Shown piece after piece: positions 1 through 6,662 of a DNA stretch of 7,341 nucleotides. Position 1 is the stretch's first letter; each line of letters starts with the position of its first letter. Location of the stretch: assembly GCA_043808545.1 (NCBI GenBank), contig JAZDEU010000050.1, positions 1 through 7,341 of the forward strand. The letters are read 5' to 3'. The stretch is from JAZDEU01 sp043808545 (GTDB lineage Bacteria; Patescibacteriota; Patescibacteriia; JAZDEU01). The notes beneath the pieces were generated by a model. The model ran no database searches, was not told the origin of the DNA, and was given only the letters and a program-made list of their open reading frames with translations. The position numbers and the translations under genes are program-made.

Positions 1-68
1 GAGAATGTTGTTAATCTGCGGAATAGGTACGGCTTATTGAAAATTTTTGACAATGTTTGCTTGCTCAT
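1..68 (-). CDS. Possible N-terminus of an unidentified gene running off the left edge
   Basis: Reading leftward from an ATG at 68-66, the frame stays open for 22 codons to the edge and begins MSKQTLSKIFNKPYLFRRL. The basic, K/R-rich start looks plausible for a protein but matches no family I know. No Shine-Dalgarno sequence lies upstream, as with most genes in this window. If real, the gene is divergent from the CxxC frame starting near 111 and shares a short AT-rich spacer with it. A competing plus-strand frame is also open, from base 1 to a TAA at 85-87, and could be the tail of a gene entering from the left. Twenty-odd open codons are weak evidence for either. Confidence 0.25.
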   Translation of the reverse strand, partial: MSKQTLSKIFNKPYLFRRLTTF

Positions 69-110
69 AGTTATTTGTTTTTGTTAATTGTTAATGTACT
101 TATATTTTAG

Positions 111-425
111 CAGAAATTATATAATTATGCACGCAAGTCTATTCTTTGCGAACTATGCGAGCAAAAAGTAACTCCTGATAACGACATACGCATTTTCCAT
201 CTCATACTTAGTAGCAACTTTCCTATAGACAGCAAAGAAAAGATAGAACAGCTTCCAGATTACAAAGATTTTATGGGACTTGTGCCTCGCCATATCATTC
301 CTACCGCAACAGGTGATTTTTGGGCAGGTGTTATATGCCCAGGCTCTCCCACTCGTCAAAATTTAATATCAACTGACGAGGAATGGAAGAAAGCATATCA
401 AAAACAACAAGAATTATTTAGATAA
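111..425 (+). CDS. Uncharacterised small CxxC protein, start codon not visible
   Basis: The frame is open from just after a TAG at 108-110 to a TAA at 423-425, about 104 codons. The peptide looks coding: it has SILCELCEQK near the start (CELC, codons 147-158), a central DYKDFMGLVPRHIIP, then GDFWAGVICPGSPTRQN and a charged tail, EEWKKAYQKQQELFR. The CxxC plus a later Cys and His could bind a metal, but the spacing matches no zinc-ribbon or HNH family I recognise. No ATG, GTG or TTG lies in frame before the CELC motif; the first are ATG 273 and GTG 282, too far inside. The ATG at 127 is in another frame that stops at 169. The gene may be 5'-truncated, frameshifted, hit by an assembly error, or started at a rare codon such as ATT 141. 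It is followed by a good terminator, so the 3' end looks intact. Confidence 0.5.
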   Translation, partial: QKLYNYARKSILCELCEQKVTPDNDIRIFHLILSSNFPIDSKEKIEQLPDYKDFMGLVPRHIIPTATGDFWAGVICPGSPTRQNLISTDEEWKKAYQKQQELFR

Positions 426-455
426 ATTTATCTCATTTTTTCAACTTTCAACAAA

Positions 456-490
456 AAGGACTGCAAAAAACGCAGTCCTTCTTTTTTTTC
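456..490. terminator. Bidirectional intrinsic terminator between convergent genes
   Basis: The arms AAGGACTGC (456-464) and GCAGTCCTT (472-480) form a perfect 9-bp stem around an A-rich loop. A T-run follows at 482-489 on the plus strand. An A-run at 453-457 supplies a U-tract on the minus strand. It can therefore end both the CxxC frame, whose stop is 30 bp away, and the ATPase gene, whose stop codon is at 491-493. Confidence 0.85.
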
Positions 491-1915
491 TTAAATCATC
501 AAAAGCATCAAATAATATGGAATAAAATATAAAACTGCTCCGTTTATTTCCTTTTGCGCAATTTCATTTCTTGTCACAACTATTCCATATTTTAATTTAT
601 TCTTTTTTATATAATCAGTTAAAACCGCTAAATCTTTGAAGCTGATATTATTTGAAAATTTTACCTCAATCGGCAAAATTTCCACTTTTTCATTAGGTAT
701 GGTGATCCGTTTTGACACAATAAAATCAATTTCTTTTTCTCCTTTTCGCCAGAAACTTAACGGTTCATTAACTATTGTCTTAGGATATTTCTGCCGCAAA
801 ACATTATAAATAACATTCTCAATTATTTTTCCAAATGCTTGCGGGACTTCCTCTACATGGTCGGGTCTGAAACGATTGATAGCGCAAGTAAAATTAATGC
901 AAGGAGTATATGCCTTTTTTAAAATGCGTCCTCTTTTTATCAAACTTTTGTGATATTTATAAAGCGCTTCAATAACGTAACTTTCTTTCAGGTACTCTAA
1001 ATATTTTTCAACCGTCAAGAAAGAAACACCAGCCTCAGCGCCGATATTTTTTAATTCAAAAACCGAGCCGATATTATGAAGCAATTGATTATTAACAAGT
1101 TTAAATTCGTTTGGTTTTTCAATATTAAAAATACGAACGCAATCCTCTAAAACTTTACCAATTACCGATTCAATAATATAATCGTGCTTTTTTTCAATAG
1201 CCTCTATATTGCGCATCTCAGGAAATTGCCCGACAGTAATATACTCTTTCGCAAAATCAACAATTTTTTGACCATAAAAAGTATTATAACCGCTCAAATC
1301 GCTAAAAATATCTTTCATATCATATAAATCAAATTTACCAGCTAATTTAATATGTTCATTATTTATGCTCATAAATTCGCGAAATGACATCGGCGGCAAA
1401 TAAAAGTCAAAAATCCTTCCTGCTAAACTCTCGCGATATTTATTTTTTAAAAGCAAAGATTGCGAACCTGTGATAATGAATTTAATATTTTTGGAAGATA
1501 AATCATAAAATCTTTTTAAGACAGACTGCCAATTATCAATATACTGAATCTCATCTAAAAAAATATAAACTTTTTCGTCGGGATAATATTTTGCCTTTTT
1601 TAAAATTCCTTCCATGTAAGCAGTCAAAACTTCATCCAAAAATTCCTCTTTCTGCAATTGAGCGCCATAATCAAAATTATAGTAAAAAATATTTTTCTTT
1701 TTTACTCCGTCATTTAAAAGCTTGCTGGCTATCTGCTTTAAAACCGTACTTTTCCCTACGCGTCTCAAACCGACAATATTAAGTATTAGCGAATGCGAAA
1801 GATTATTAACAATTTCATCATACAATTCCCGCTTAGGCAAATCAGCTTCCATTATTTTATATTTATCATTTAACCACCAATCATTTTTTGCTTCTAGTTC
1901 CTTATTTTTTATCAT
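491..1915 (-). CDS. AAA_14 / DUF4143 family ATPase
   Basis: The 474-residue protein has the usual length and two-part layout of this family. The N-terminal P-loop domain shows Walker A GLRRVGKST (residues 49-57), Walker B VYIFLDEIQ (116-124, D121 and E122) and a sensor-like strand FIITGSQS (146-153), followed by the family motif MSFREF (176-181). The C-terminal DUF4143 part ends in a PD-(D/E)XK-like pattern: E366, E395-x-D397 in KEIDFIV, and E417-x-K419 in LPIEVK. Members are widespread in bacteria and archaea, but their cellular role is largely unsettled. Nuclease activity would be inference from the motif alone. The start is ATG 1915-1913; there is no Shine-Dalgarno sequence. It is a single-gene unit with a consensus promoter at 1959-1987 and a terminator just after its stop. 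ATP binding is secure; the substrate is unknown. Confidence 0.92.
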   Translation of the reverse strand: MIKNKELEAKNDWWLNDKYKIMEADLPKRELYDEIVNNLSHSLILNIVGLRRVGKSTVLKQIASKLLNDGVKKKNIFYYNFDYGAQLQKEEFLDEVLTAYMEGILKKAKYYPDEKVYIFLDEIQYIDNWQSVLKRFYDLSSKNIKFIITGSQSLLLKNKYRESLAGRIFDFYLPPMSFREFMSINNEHIKLAGKFDLYDMKDIFSDLSGYNTFYGQKIVDFAKEYITVGQFPEMRNIEAIEKKHDYIIESVIGKVLEDCVRIFNIEKPNEFKLVNNQLLHNIGSVFELKNIGAEAGVSFLTVEKYLEYLKESYVIEALYKYHKSLIKRGRILKKAYTPCINFTCAINRFRPDHVEEVPQAFGKIIENVIYNVLRQKYPKTIVNEPLSFWRKGEKEIDFIVSKRITIPNEKVEILPIEVKFSNNISFKDLAVLTDYIKKNKLKYGIVVTRNEIAQKEINGAVLYFIPYYLMLLMI

Positions 1916-1958
1916 ATTTATATATACTTTAACTGTAGTATAGCTAAATTCTATTTTA

Positions 1959-1987
1959 ATTATACCCTATGTTAATCAAGTTGTCAA
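1959..1987 (-). promoter_or_regulatory. Consensus sigma70 promoter of the DUF4143 ATPase gene
   Basis: On the minus strand a perfect -35 TTGACA (1987-1982) and a perfect -10 TATAAT (1964-1959) are separated by exactly 17 bp. Transcription would start near 1952, giving a leader of about 37 nt before the ATG at 1915. The leader lacks a Shine-Dalgarno sequence. It contains an inverted repeat, TATACT/AGTATA (1923-1928 and 1937-1942), that could be an operator or a weak RNA hairpin. Confidence 0.85.
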
Positions 1988-2403
1988 TGCCTAAAAAATC
2001 GCTCATCTTAGCCTAAAATTAGTTGACATTTTTGACATTACTCCTACATTAGTTATCCTATTTCCACAGTTCCCGAATTTGCCAGTTTTAGCAGTTTTCT
2101 AATTCCCCGATTTCTTTACTAATAAAATAGCTTGCTTTATCTCTCGGTATGAATTTCTAAATTTCTAATTTGTGTAGTCGCCGCATTACAACAATCCACC
2201 CCATATTTTACTCTATTTTTTACTTAACCTTAGCTAAAAAACTAATTTTACAACACACTACAATCACAATCTGTTATTTATATTTTACCATATTATAAAA
2301 ATATTATAAAGTAAGGATAAACTAAAAAGTTATCATTTATTATTTTTGCACGGTGTTTAAAAAACAACTTGCATAAAAATAATAAAATTAAATTTTTATC
2401 ATT
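1988..2403. other. Gene-free AT-rich intergenic region upstream of the binding protein gene
   Basis: I find no plausible ORF, tRNA or strong hairpin here. It holds a direct repeat of TTGACATT (2023-2030 and 2032-2039). The second copy contains a -35-like TTGACA, spaced 16 bp from a weak -10, TATCCT (2054-2059), on the plus strand. Two small tandem repeats also occur: ATTTCTAA twice (2153-2168) and ATATTATAAA(A/G) twice (2290-2311). No convincing promoter lies closer to the ATG at 2404, so the binding protein transcript may have a leader of more than 300 nt, or use a promoter I cannot recognise. The 20 bp before the start codon show no Shine-Dalgarno sequence. Confidence 0.6.
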
Positions 2404-3558
2404 ATGAAAAAACAAAAAAAATGGCTTATTGCCATAATGCTCGTATGCGTATTCGCGATGGCAGGATGCGCGGCGAAAAAAAACATTGAAGCGCCGTCTA
2501 AAGTTGCCGCAAAAAAAGAAGCTCAACAAATAACCGAGCCAATAAAAATCGGGTTATCACTTCCTCTAACAGGCGAAGCGGCGAGTTACGGAGAAGCGGC
2601 TTTAGGAGGAGCAGAACTCGCGGCAAAAGAAATAAATGACGCTGGAGGAATAAATGGGAATAAAATAGAATTAATCCCAGAAGATGATCAATGCAGTTCA
2701 TCAGGAGGAGCAATGGTCGCGAACAAATTAACTAACATTGATCAAGTTTTAGCAATGGTACATTTTTGTTCTGCCGCGGCAGGAGCTGGGACTCCTATCG
2801 CGCAAAATGCTAAAATTCCTTCAATAGTTCTTGGAGCCGCTCCAGAATTAACTCAAAATAGAGATTACATATTTAGAAATTACCCCTCAGATTCTTTTCA
2901 AGGAAAATTCGCCGCTGAATTTATATATAACAAATTGAATAAAAAAAATGCAGCAGTAATTTTCGTAAAAAATAACTGGGGGCAAGGAATTAGAGATGTA
3001 TTTACTAAAAGATTTAAAGAATTAGGCGGCAACATAGTTTACGATGAAAGCGTAATGCAAGATTCAACAGACTTAAGAACACAAATCGCAAAAGCTAAAG
3101 CAACAAATCCAGATGCTTTATACTTTCCTGTTTATCTTAAAAACGGAGTCGCTGGGCTAAAACAGCTTAAAGAACTTGAATTTAATGCGCCAATAATAAG
3201 CGGAGACGGATTTGAAGCAGAAGAAATATTAAACATGCCTGAAGCTGAAGGAACTCTTTATATTGCCGCAAAAACAAACAATCCGGAATATTTCAAAAAA
3301 CAAGTAAAAGAAATTTCAGGCAGAGAATCTAATGTTTTTACTCCTTATGTATATGATGCAATAAAAATCTTTGCCGAAGCGATTAAAAAAGCCGGTACAG
3401 ATAAAAAAGCTATAAGAGACGCTTTAGCAAATATGTCTTACAAGGAAGGGATGTCTTCTCCTCTTATAGAATTTGACGAGCAAGGGGATTTAAAACAAGC
3501 GGAATTTGAGGTAAAAGTTATTAAAAACGGAAAAGGAGTTAGCTGGCAAGCTGAGTAA
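2404..3558 (+). CDS. LivJ-like substrate-binding lipoprotein (Peripla_BP_6, type 1 fold)
   Basis: The 384-residue product is a secreted ligand-binding protein of the branched-chain amino acid ABC transporter type. It starts MKKQKKWLIAIMLVCVFAMAGC: a basic n-region, a hydrophobic core and a lipobox MAGC, with C22 as the lipidation site. The mature part opens with IKIGLSLPLTG (47-57), followed by AAKEINDAGGINGNKIEL (73-90), both typical of the family. C97 (EDDQC) and C122 (HFC) match the disulfide of E. coli LivJ. GAAPELTQ (144-151) and the C-terminal FDEQGDLK (357-364) also align with LivJ. The LivJ-type CSSST ligand segment reads CSAAA here, so the ligand may not be a branched-chain amino acid. 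No permease or ATPase gene adjoins it: it is an orphan here, perhaps served by a distant transporter or used as a sensor. Fold and export are secure; the ligand is not. Confidence 0.92.
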   Translation: MKKQKKWLIAIMLVCVFAMAGCAAKKNIEAPSKVAAKKEAQQITEPIKIGLSLPLTGEAASYGEAALGGAELAAKEINDAGGINGNKIELIPEDDQCSSSGGAMVANKLTNIDQVLAMVHFCSAAAGAGTPIAQNAKIPSIVLGAAPELTQNRDYIFRNYPSDSFQGKFAAEFIYNKLNKKNAAVIFVKNNWGQGIRDVFTKRFKELGGNIVYDESVMQDSTDLRTQIAKAKATNPDALYFPVYLKNGVAGLKQLKELEFNAPIISGDGFEAEEILNMPEAEGTLYIAAKTNNPEYFKKQVKEISGRESNVFTPYVYDAIKIFAEAIKKAGTDKKAIRDALANMSYKEGMSSPLIEFDEQGDLKQAEFEVKVIKNGKGVSWQAE

Positions 3559-3568
3559 AGTATATGTA

Positions 3569-3602
3569 CAGGAGTCAGACTCCTTTTGGAGTCTGACTCC
3601 TG
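3569..3602. repeat. Perfect palindrome, REP/hairpin element
   Basis: The arms CAGGAGTCAGACTCC (3569-3583) and GGAGTCTGACTCCTG (3588-3602) are exact inverted copies, 15 bp each, around a TTTT loop. They lie 10 bp after the binding protein stop. A second small palindrome, TGCTcAGCA (3601-3609), overlaps its end. No T-run follows, so it does not look like a standard intrinsic terminator. The shape fits a REP-type sequence, such as those moved by REP-associated tyrosine (Y1/IS200-like) transposases. It could also stabilise the 3' end of the message. Confidence 0.75.
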
Positions 3603-3635
3603 CTCAGCAAAAACACAAACAAAAAGGAGAAAACA

Positions 3636-3743
3636 ATGGATAAAAAGCAAGAACAAAACAAAAACATAGAATTAAAACCGCCCAAAGATCTTTCTAATGT
3701 GGCTGAATTTTCCGCAGACTGCATTACTCACAGAAAACAATAA
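3636..3743 (+). CDS. Small 35-residue ORF with strong RBS
   Basis: ATG 3636 begins a 35-codon frame ending in TAA at 3741-3743. It is preceded by AAAAAGGAG (3621-3629) at 6 nt spacing, the clearest Shine-Dalgarno sequence in the window. The product starts MDKKQEQNKNIELKPPKDL and ends in THRKQ. It is hydrophilic and lysine-rich, with one cysteine, no membrane segment and no signal peptide, and I do not recognise it. It lies 78 bp after the binding protein gene on the same strand, with the palindrome between, and is followed by terminators, so the two may be cotranscribed. The RBS placement favours a real small protein. A remnant of a longer gene is the alternative. Confidence 0.5.
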   Translation: MDKKQEQNKNIELKPPKDLSNVAEFSADCITHRKQ

Positions 3744-3765
3744 CGCAGTTTCCTGCGCCATTTTT
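3744..3765 (+). terminator. Weak hairpin directly after the small ORF
   Basis: CGCAG (3744-3748) pairs with CTGCG (3753-3757) across a TTTC loop, directly after the TAA. It is followed by CCATTTTT. The 5-bp stem and short T-run make it a marginal intrinsic terminator; the stronger hairpin lies about 37 bp further on. Confidence 0.35.
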
Positions 3766-3793
3766 AACTCCCCTCCCTCTATTTTTTCACTTC

Positions 3794-3827
3794 GGCCAGT
3801 TCATAAAAAATGACTGGCCAATTTTTT
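3794..3827 (+). terminator. Intrinsic terminator of the binding-protein unit
   Basis: GGCCAGT (3794-3800) pairs with ACTGGCC (3813-3819). The stem can extend through CAT/ATG past a one-base bulge, and an A-rich loop closes it. TTTTTT follows at 3822-3827. No U-run follows in the opposite direction, so it serves plus-strand transcripts and protects the 3' end of convergent galE. Confidence 0.8.
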
Positions 3828-3843
3828 AAAAATGAGGGAAATT

Positions 3844-4875
3844 TTATATTACCCCCCTATAATTTTTCTCCCATTTCCACGCGGACGATAGAGCGTCTTC
3901 CAAAGTTTTTTCCGCCCGCCAGCATAATTCCTCGTTCGCGCGCCGCGTGTCAGCCCAAACTTTAGCGACATCTCCCGGCCGCCGTCCGACAATTTTGTAA
4001 TTCAGTTTTATTTTATTTACGCTCTCAAATGTACTTATTATTTCTAAAACAGATGTGCCTTTACCTGTCCCTAAATTAAAAATTTCTATATTGCTTTTAT
4101 TTTTCTTTTCTATCATAAGTTTTACAGCGGCAATATGAGCTTTCGCTAAATCAACAATATGAATATAATCTCTTACGCCTGTCCCGTCAGCAGTTTCATA
4201 ATCGTTGCCATAAACCATAATTTGCTCACGCAATCCGATAGCAGTTTGAGTAACATACGGAACAAGGTTGGCGGGAATTCCCAGCGGCAGTTCTCCAATC
4301 AGCCCTGATTCATGCGCGCCTATTGGATTAAAATAACGCAAAGAAATCGCCTCAAACTTACCTTTATTCGCATTCGCCGTGTCAATTATTATTTCTTCTG
4401 CTATTTTTTTCGTATTTCCATAAGGAGATTCCGCTTTTTTTATAGGAGAATTTTCCTTTACAGGAAACTTATCAGGCTCGCCATAAACACTGCAAGACGA
4501 GGAAAAAACTAAATTGCTTTTCTTATGCGAAAGCATTGCTTCAAGTAAATTCACTAAGCCAAGAAGATTATTTTTATAATATAATAATGGTTTTTCTACC
4601 GACTCACCAACAGCTTTTAACGCCGCAAAATGTATAACTGCATCTATCTCTTTATATTTTTCAAAAAAATCATTAACAGCTAACTTATCCGTTAAATCAA
4701 TTAACTCAAATTTTGGTTTAATTCCAGTAATTTCTTTTATCCGATCTAAAACTTCTATTTTAGAATTTGATAAATTATCAATAATAATAACATCAAACCC
4801 CGCTTTTTGAAGTTCAACAACTGTATGAGAGCCAATATATCCTGTCCCGCCTGTAACTAATATTTGTTGTTCCAT
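3844..4875 (-). CDS. galE: UDP-glucose 4-epimerase
   Basis: GalE interconverts UDP-glucose and UDP-galactose in the cytoplasm with tightly bound NAD, supplying galactosyl units for surface polysaccharide (Leloir pathway). From ATG 4875 the protein has 343 residues, the normal length. It starts MEQQILVTGGTGYIGSH, with the Rossmann motif GGTGYIG at residues 9-15, then DNLSNS, HFAALKAVGES and FSSSCSVYG. The catalytic set is S127, Y152 and K156 (YGNTK), with the S-to-Y spacing of 25 seen in E. coli GalE. RYFNPIGAH and the C-terminal GRRPGDVAKVWAD are also conserved. An upstream in-frame ATG at 4926 would add 17 residues unlike any GalE N-terminus. It lies at the predicted transcription start, so the shorter form is preferred. 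No other sugar genes adjoin it. Confidence 0.93.
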   Translation of the reverse strand: MEQQILVTGGTGYIGSHTVVELQKAGFDVIIIDNLSNSKIEVLDRIKEITGIKPKFELIDLTDKLAVNDFFEKYKEIDAVIHFAALKAVGESVEKPLLYYKNNLLGLVNLLEAMLSHKKSNLVFSSSCSVYGEPDKFPVKENSPIKKAESPYGNTKKIAEEIIIDTANANKGKFEAISLRYFNPIGAHESGLIGELPLGIPANLVPYVTQTAIGLREQIMVYGNDYETADGTGVRDYIHIVDLAKAHIAAVKLMIEKKNKSNIEIFNLGTGKGTSVLEIISTFESVNKIKLNYKIVGRRPGDVAKVWADTRRANEELCWRAEKTLEDALSSAWKWEKNYRGVI

Positions 4876-4933
4876 AATTGGATAAGACAACCTCTTTGAA
4901 TCAAATTTACAATTCTTTGTATTCATATATTTT

Positions 4934-4961
4934 ATTATACCAAAACAGCCATAAAAAGCAA
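4934..4961 (-). promoter_or_regulatory. galE promoter with extended -10
   Basis: On the minus strand a -35 TTGCTT (4961-4956) is followed after 16 bp by TATAAT (4939-4934), preceded by TGG (4942-4940), which makes an extended -10. Transcription would begin near 4927. That puts the upstream ATG at the very 5' end and gives a leader of about 52 nt to ATG 4875. The leader has a weak AGAGG about 15 nt before that ATG. The insertion sequence ends 71 bp upstream of the -35, so the promoter is native rather than element-borne. Confidence 0.7.
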
Positions 4962-5010
4962 TTTTTAAATCTGTCGTCAGAAATAGTTAACAAATTTTAA
5001 AATTGCGCTA

Positions 5011-5032
5011 AAGATAATAACTTGCAATTCCT
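5011..5032 (+). repeat. Left target-site duplication of the insertion sequence
   Basis: These 22 bp begin AAGATAATAACTTG and end AATTCCT. They recur directly at 6828-6849 with one difference (C5025 against A6842). They abut the terminal inverted repeat exactly. Confidence 0.85.
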
Positions 5033-5046
5033 CCTGACTTGAGCAA
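5033..5046 (+). repeat. Left terminal inverted repeat of the IS
   Basis: CCTGACTTGAGCAA is the exact reverse complement of 6814-6827. It lies immediately after the left target duplication and just before the transposase stop codon at 5048-5050. Confidence 0.9.
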
Positions 5047-6485
5047 ATTAGTATGACAAGCTAAATTTAGATAAAATTTCTTTAACTTCAGCTGTTATTT
5101 CTGAACGCATAGTTATTTCTTCGCCAGTTAAAGTATTTTTTATTCTTGCATCGGTTACGCTCCGTAAAATTCGCGCAATTTGCTTTGTGGATTTAGCCGT
5201 CTTGATTTCCATATATTTACAGACAGCTAAAGCCATAAAACAAATTAAAATATGCGCCTTTATGGTATGCTCTTTAAAATGAAAAATTGGTCTGATTTCC
5301 AGATCGCTCTTAGCGATGCGGAATGCCTGCTCTACATGCCACAGATTATGATAATGTTTTATGATAGTGAGATTGTCGACATCTTCGGTCAAATTAGTAT
5401 AATATCCCTTGACGCCTAAAAGTGATTTTGTCTTTTGTATCAATTCATTATTTATTTCAAATTCGGTTTTGTTTTTTCCCTTTACAAATTTCACCCGCCT
5501 TGCCCGCGCAGGATTTTTCAAAAGCATTTCCGCTTTCATGATCTGTTTATCCATTTCAACTTTATCTTTGCGATAGCGCTTCAATGAAAAATCACATACT
5601 AATTGCCCATGCTCAGTTTTTATTCGTAAATTTTTTCCATCTTTTTTATCAAGTTTTATACTGATTTCTTTTATCAATTTAATAGGCAGATTGCTTGTCC
5701 GAGCGCCGACGATATATGACAATTTATTTCTTTCCAGCGCTTTGATATTTTCCATGCTGATCATTGCCGCATCAGCCACTACCGTCAGTTTTTTAATTTG
5801 ATTTTTCCTTTTAAAAGCGGGAATAATTGGAATAAATGAGTGTCCTTCAAAAGTGTTGCCTTTGAAAATGTCATAAGCCACGGGAAAACCCAATCCGTTC
5901 ACAATCAGTCCGATTAAAATTTGCGGCTGTTGAGATTTATTATCTTTAGAAAATCCAGGCTTTCTAAGTTCATCAGACTGAAATGTTTCAAAGTACAAAG
6001 TTGTCACATCATAAAAAACAAGAGAGAAGTCAAAGTTAAATTCATTTTTAGCTACAGCTAAAACTTTGCTTTCTGTTTTGCTTTTTAATAAAATAAATTC
6101 TGGCAGATAGCGATAGAAATCTTTCCGCAGATACTTGATGCCGAAAAATTCATCGAGCAGTTCAAACGAATACAATTTTGACGCTGGTTCAATTATGCGA
6201 ACAATAACCAGATCAATAAACATCTTTTTATCTGTTAACGAACAGAAACTAAAATGTTTAATGACCTGCATTAAAATTTTATAAATGAATCCATAACGCA
6301 CGCCGACATATTGGCACTTATTAAGTTGGATAAAATTTATGTCAGACGAATTTAATTGCGGAAATAATGGACGCTGTTTAGATTCTTTTTCTATCTATAG
6401 AGCGGCTGTTTTTTTAAGAGCATTCAGTTTTTCAGGATTGTGAGCGCTACCAATGCGCGCGGCAATAATCATCTTGCGATTTTTA

Positions 6486-6491
6486 TATTTA
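6486..6491 (+). repeat. Target duplication of the MITE, left copy
   Basis: TATTTA here and at 6657-6662 flank the inserted block. Deleting the block with one copy rejoins transposase codons as VVK-YKNRK, so this 6-bp repeat most likely marks the insertion site. Confidence 0.75.
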
Positions 6492-6656
6492 GTTGCTGTT
6501 GAAATAGTCGCAAAATGTCATTCCGACCGAGCGAACCAGACGCCCAAACGGCTGGCTCGTGAGTGGAGGAATCTGTTTATTAAGCCAAATTTGGTACTGT
6601 CAACAGATCCCTCGGCTACGCTCGGGATGACAAAAAAATACTATTTCAACAGACTC
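6492..6656. mobile_element. MITE-like palindromic element inserted in the transposase gene
   Basis: The 165-bp block has perfect 13-bp terminal repeats CTGTTGAAATAGT (6496-6508) and ACTATTTCAACAG (6640-6652), or 14 of 17 matches counted from the outer boundaries. Nested inside are TGTCATTCCGA (6516-6526) against TCGGGATGACA (6622-6632), one mismatch, and GAGGAATCTGTT (6567-6578) against AACAGATCCCTC (6602-6613). A perfect CCAAATTTGG lies at 6585-6594. Most of the element can fold back on itself. It encodes nothing. Motifs of the GTCATTCCGACCGAG and GTCATCCCGAG kind are familiar from dispersed repeats in many bacterial genomes. Its ends differ from those of the host IS, so another transposase must have moved it. 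It is locally richer in GC than its surroundings. Confidence 0.85.
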
Positions 6657-6662
6657 TATTTA
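6657..6662 (+). repeat. Target duplication of the MITE, right copy
   Basis: This second TATTTA copy overlaps the K20 codon of the original transposase frame. The match with 6486-6491 is exact and does not extend on either side. Confidence 0.75.

Noticed and set aside
127..171. Programmed -1 frameshift at the A5 run linking ATG 127 to the CxxC frame
   Set aside because: The slip site reads C AAA AAG rather than an ideal heptamer, no stimulatory structure is visible, and the fusion would drop the CELC motif that looks genuinely coding.
153..359. Minus-strand 68-codon ORF
   Set aside because: It is antisense to the CxxC frame, which has the better protein-like composition and a matching terminator. 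The minus ORF shows no motif or RBS.
2290..2311. Tandem ATATTATAAA repeats as twin -10 promoter boxes or iterons
   Set aside because: No -35-like sequence sits at a suitable distance, only two copies exist, and such repeats are expected by chance in this AT-rich spacer.
4312..4512. Plus-strand ORF inside galE, and similar antisense ORFs at 1591-1943, 2293-2713 and 3438-3656
   Set aside because: All lie wholly or mainly opposite, or in another frame of, genes with clear family motifs. Their translations are low-complexity and lack motifs.
6395..6397. Stop-codon recoding (TAG read as an amino acid)
   Set aside because: The other genes read normally under the standard bacterial code, and the same pseudogene also carries an insertion, so decay is the simpler explanation.
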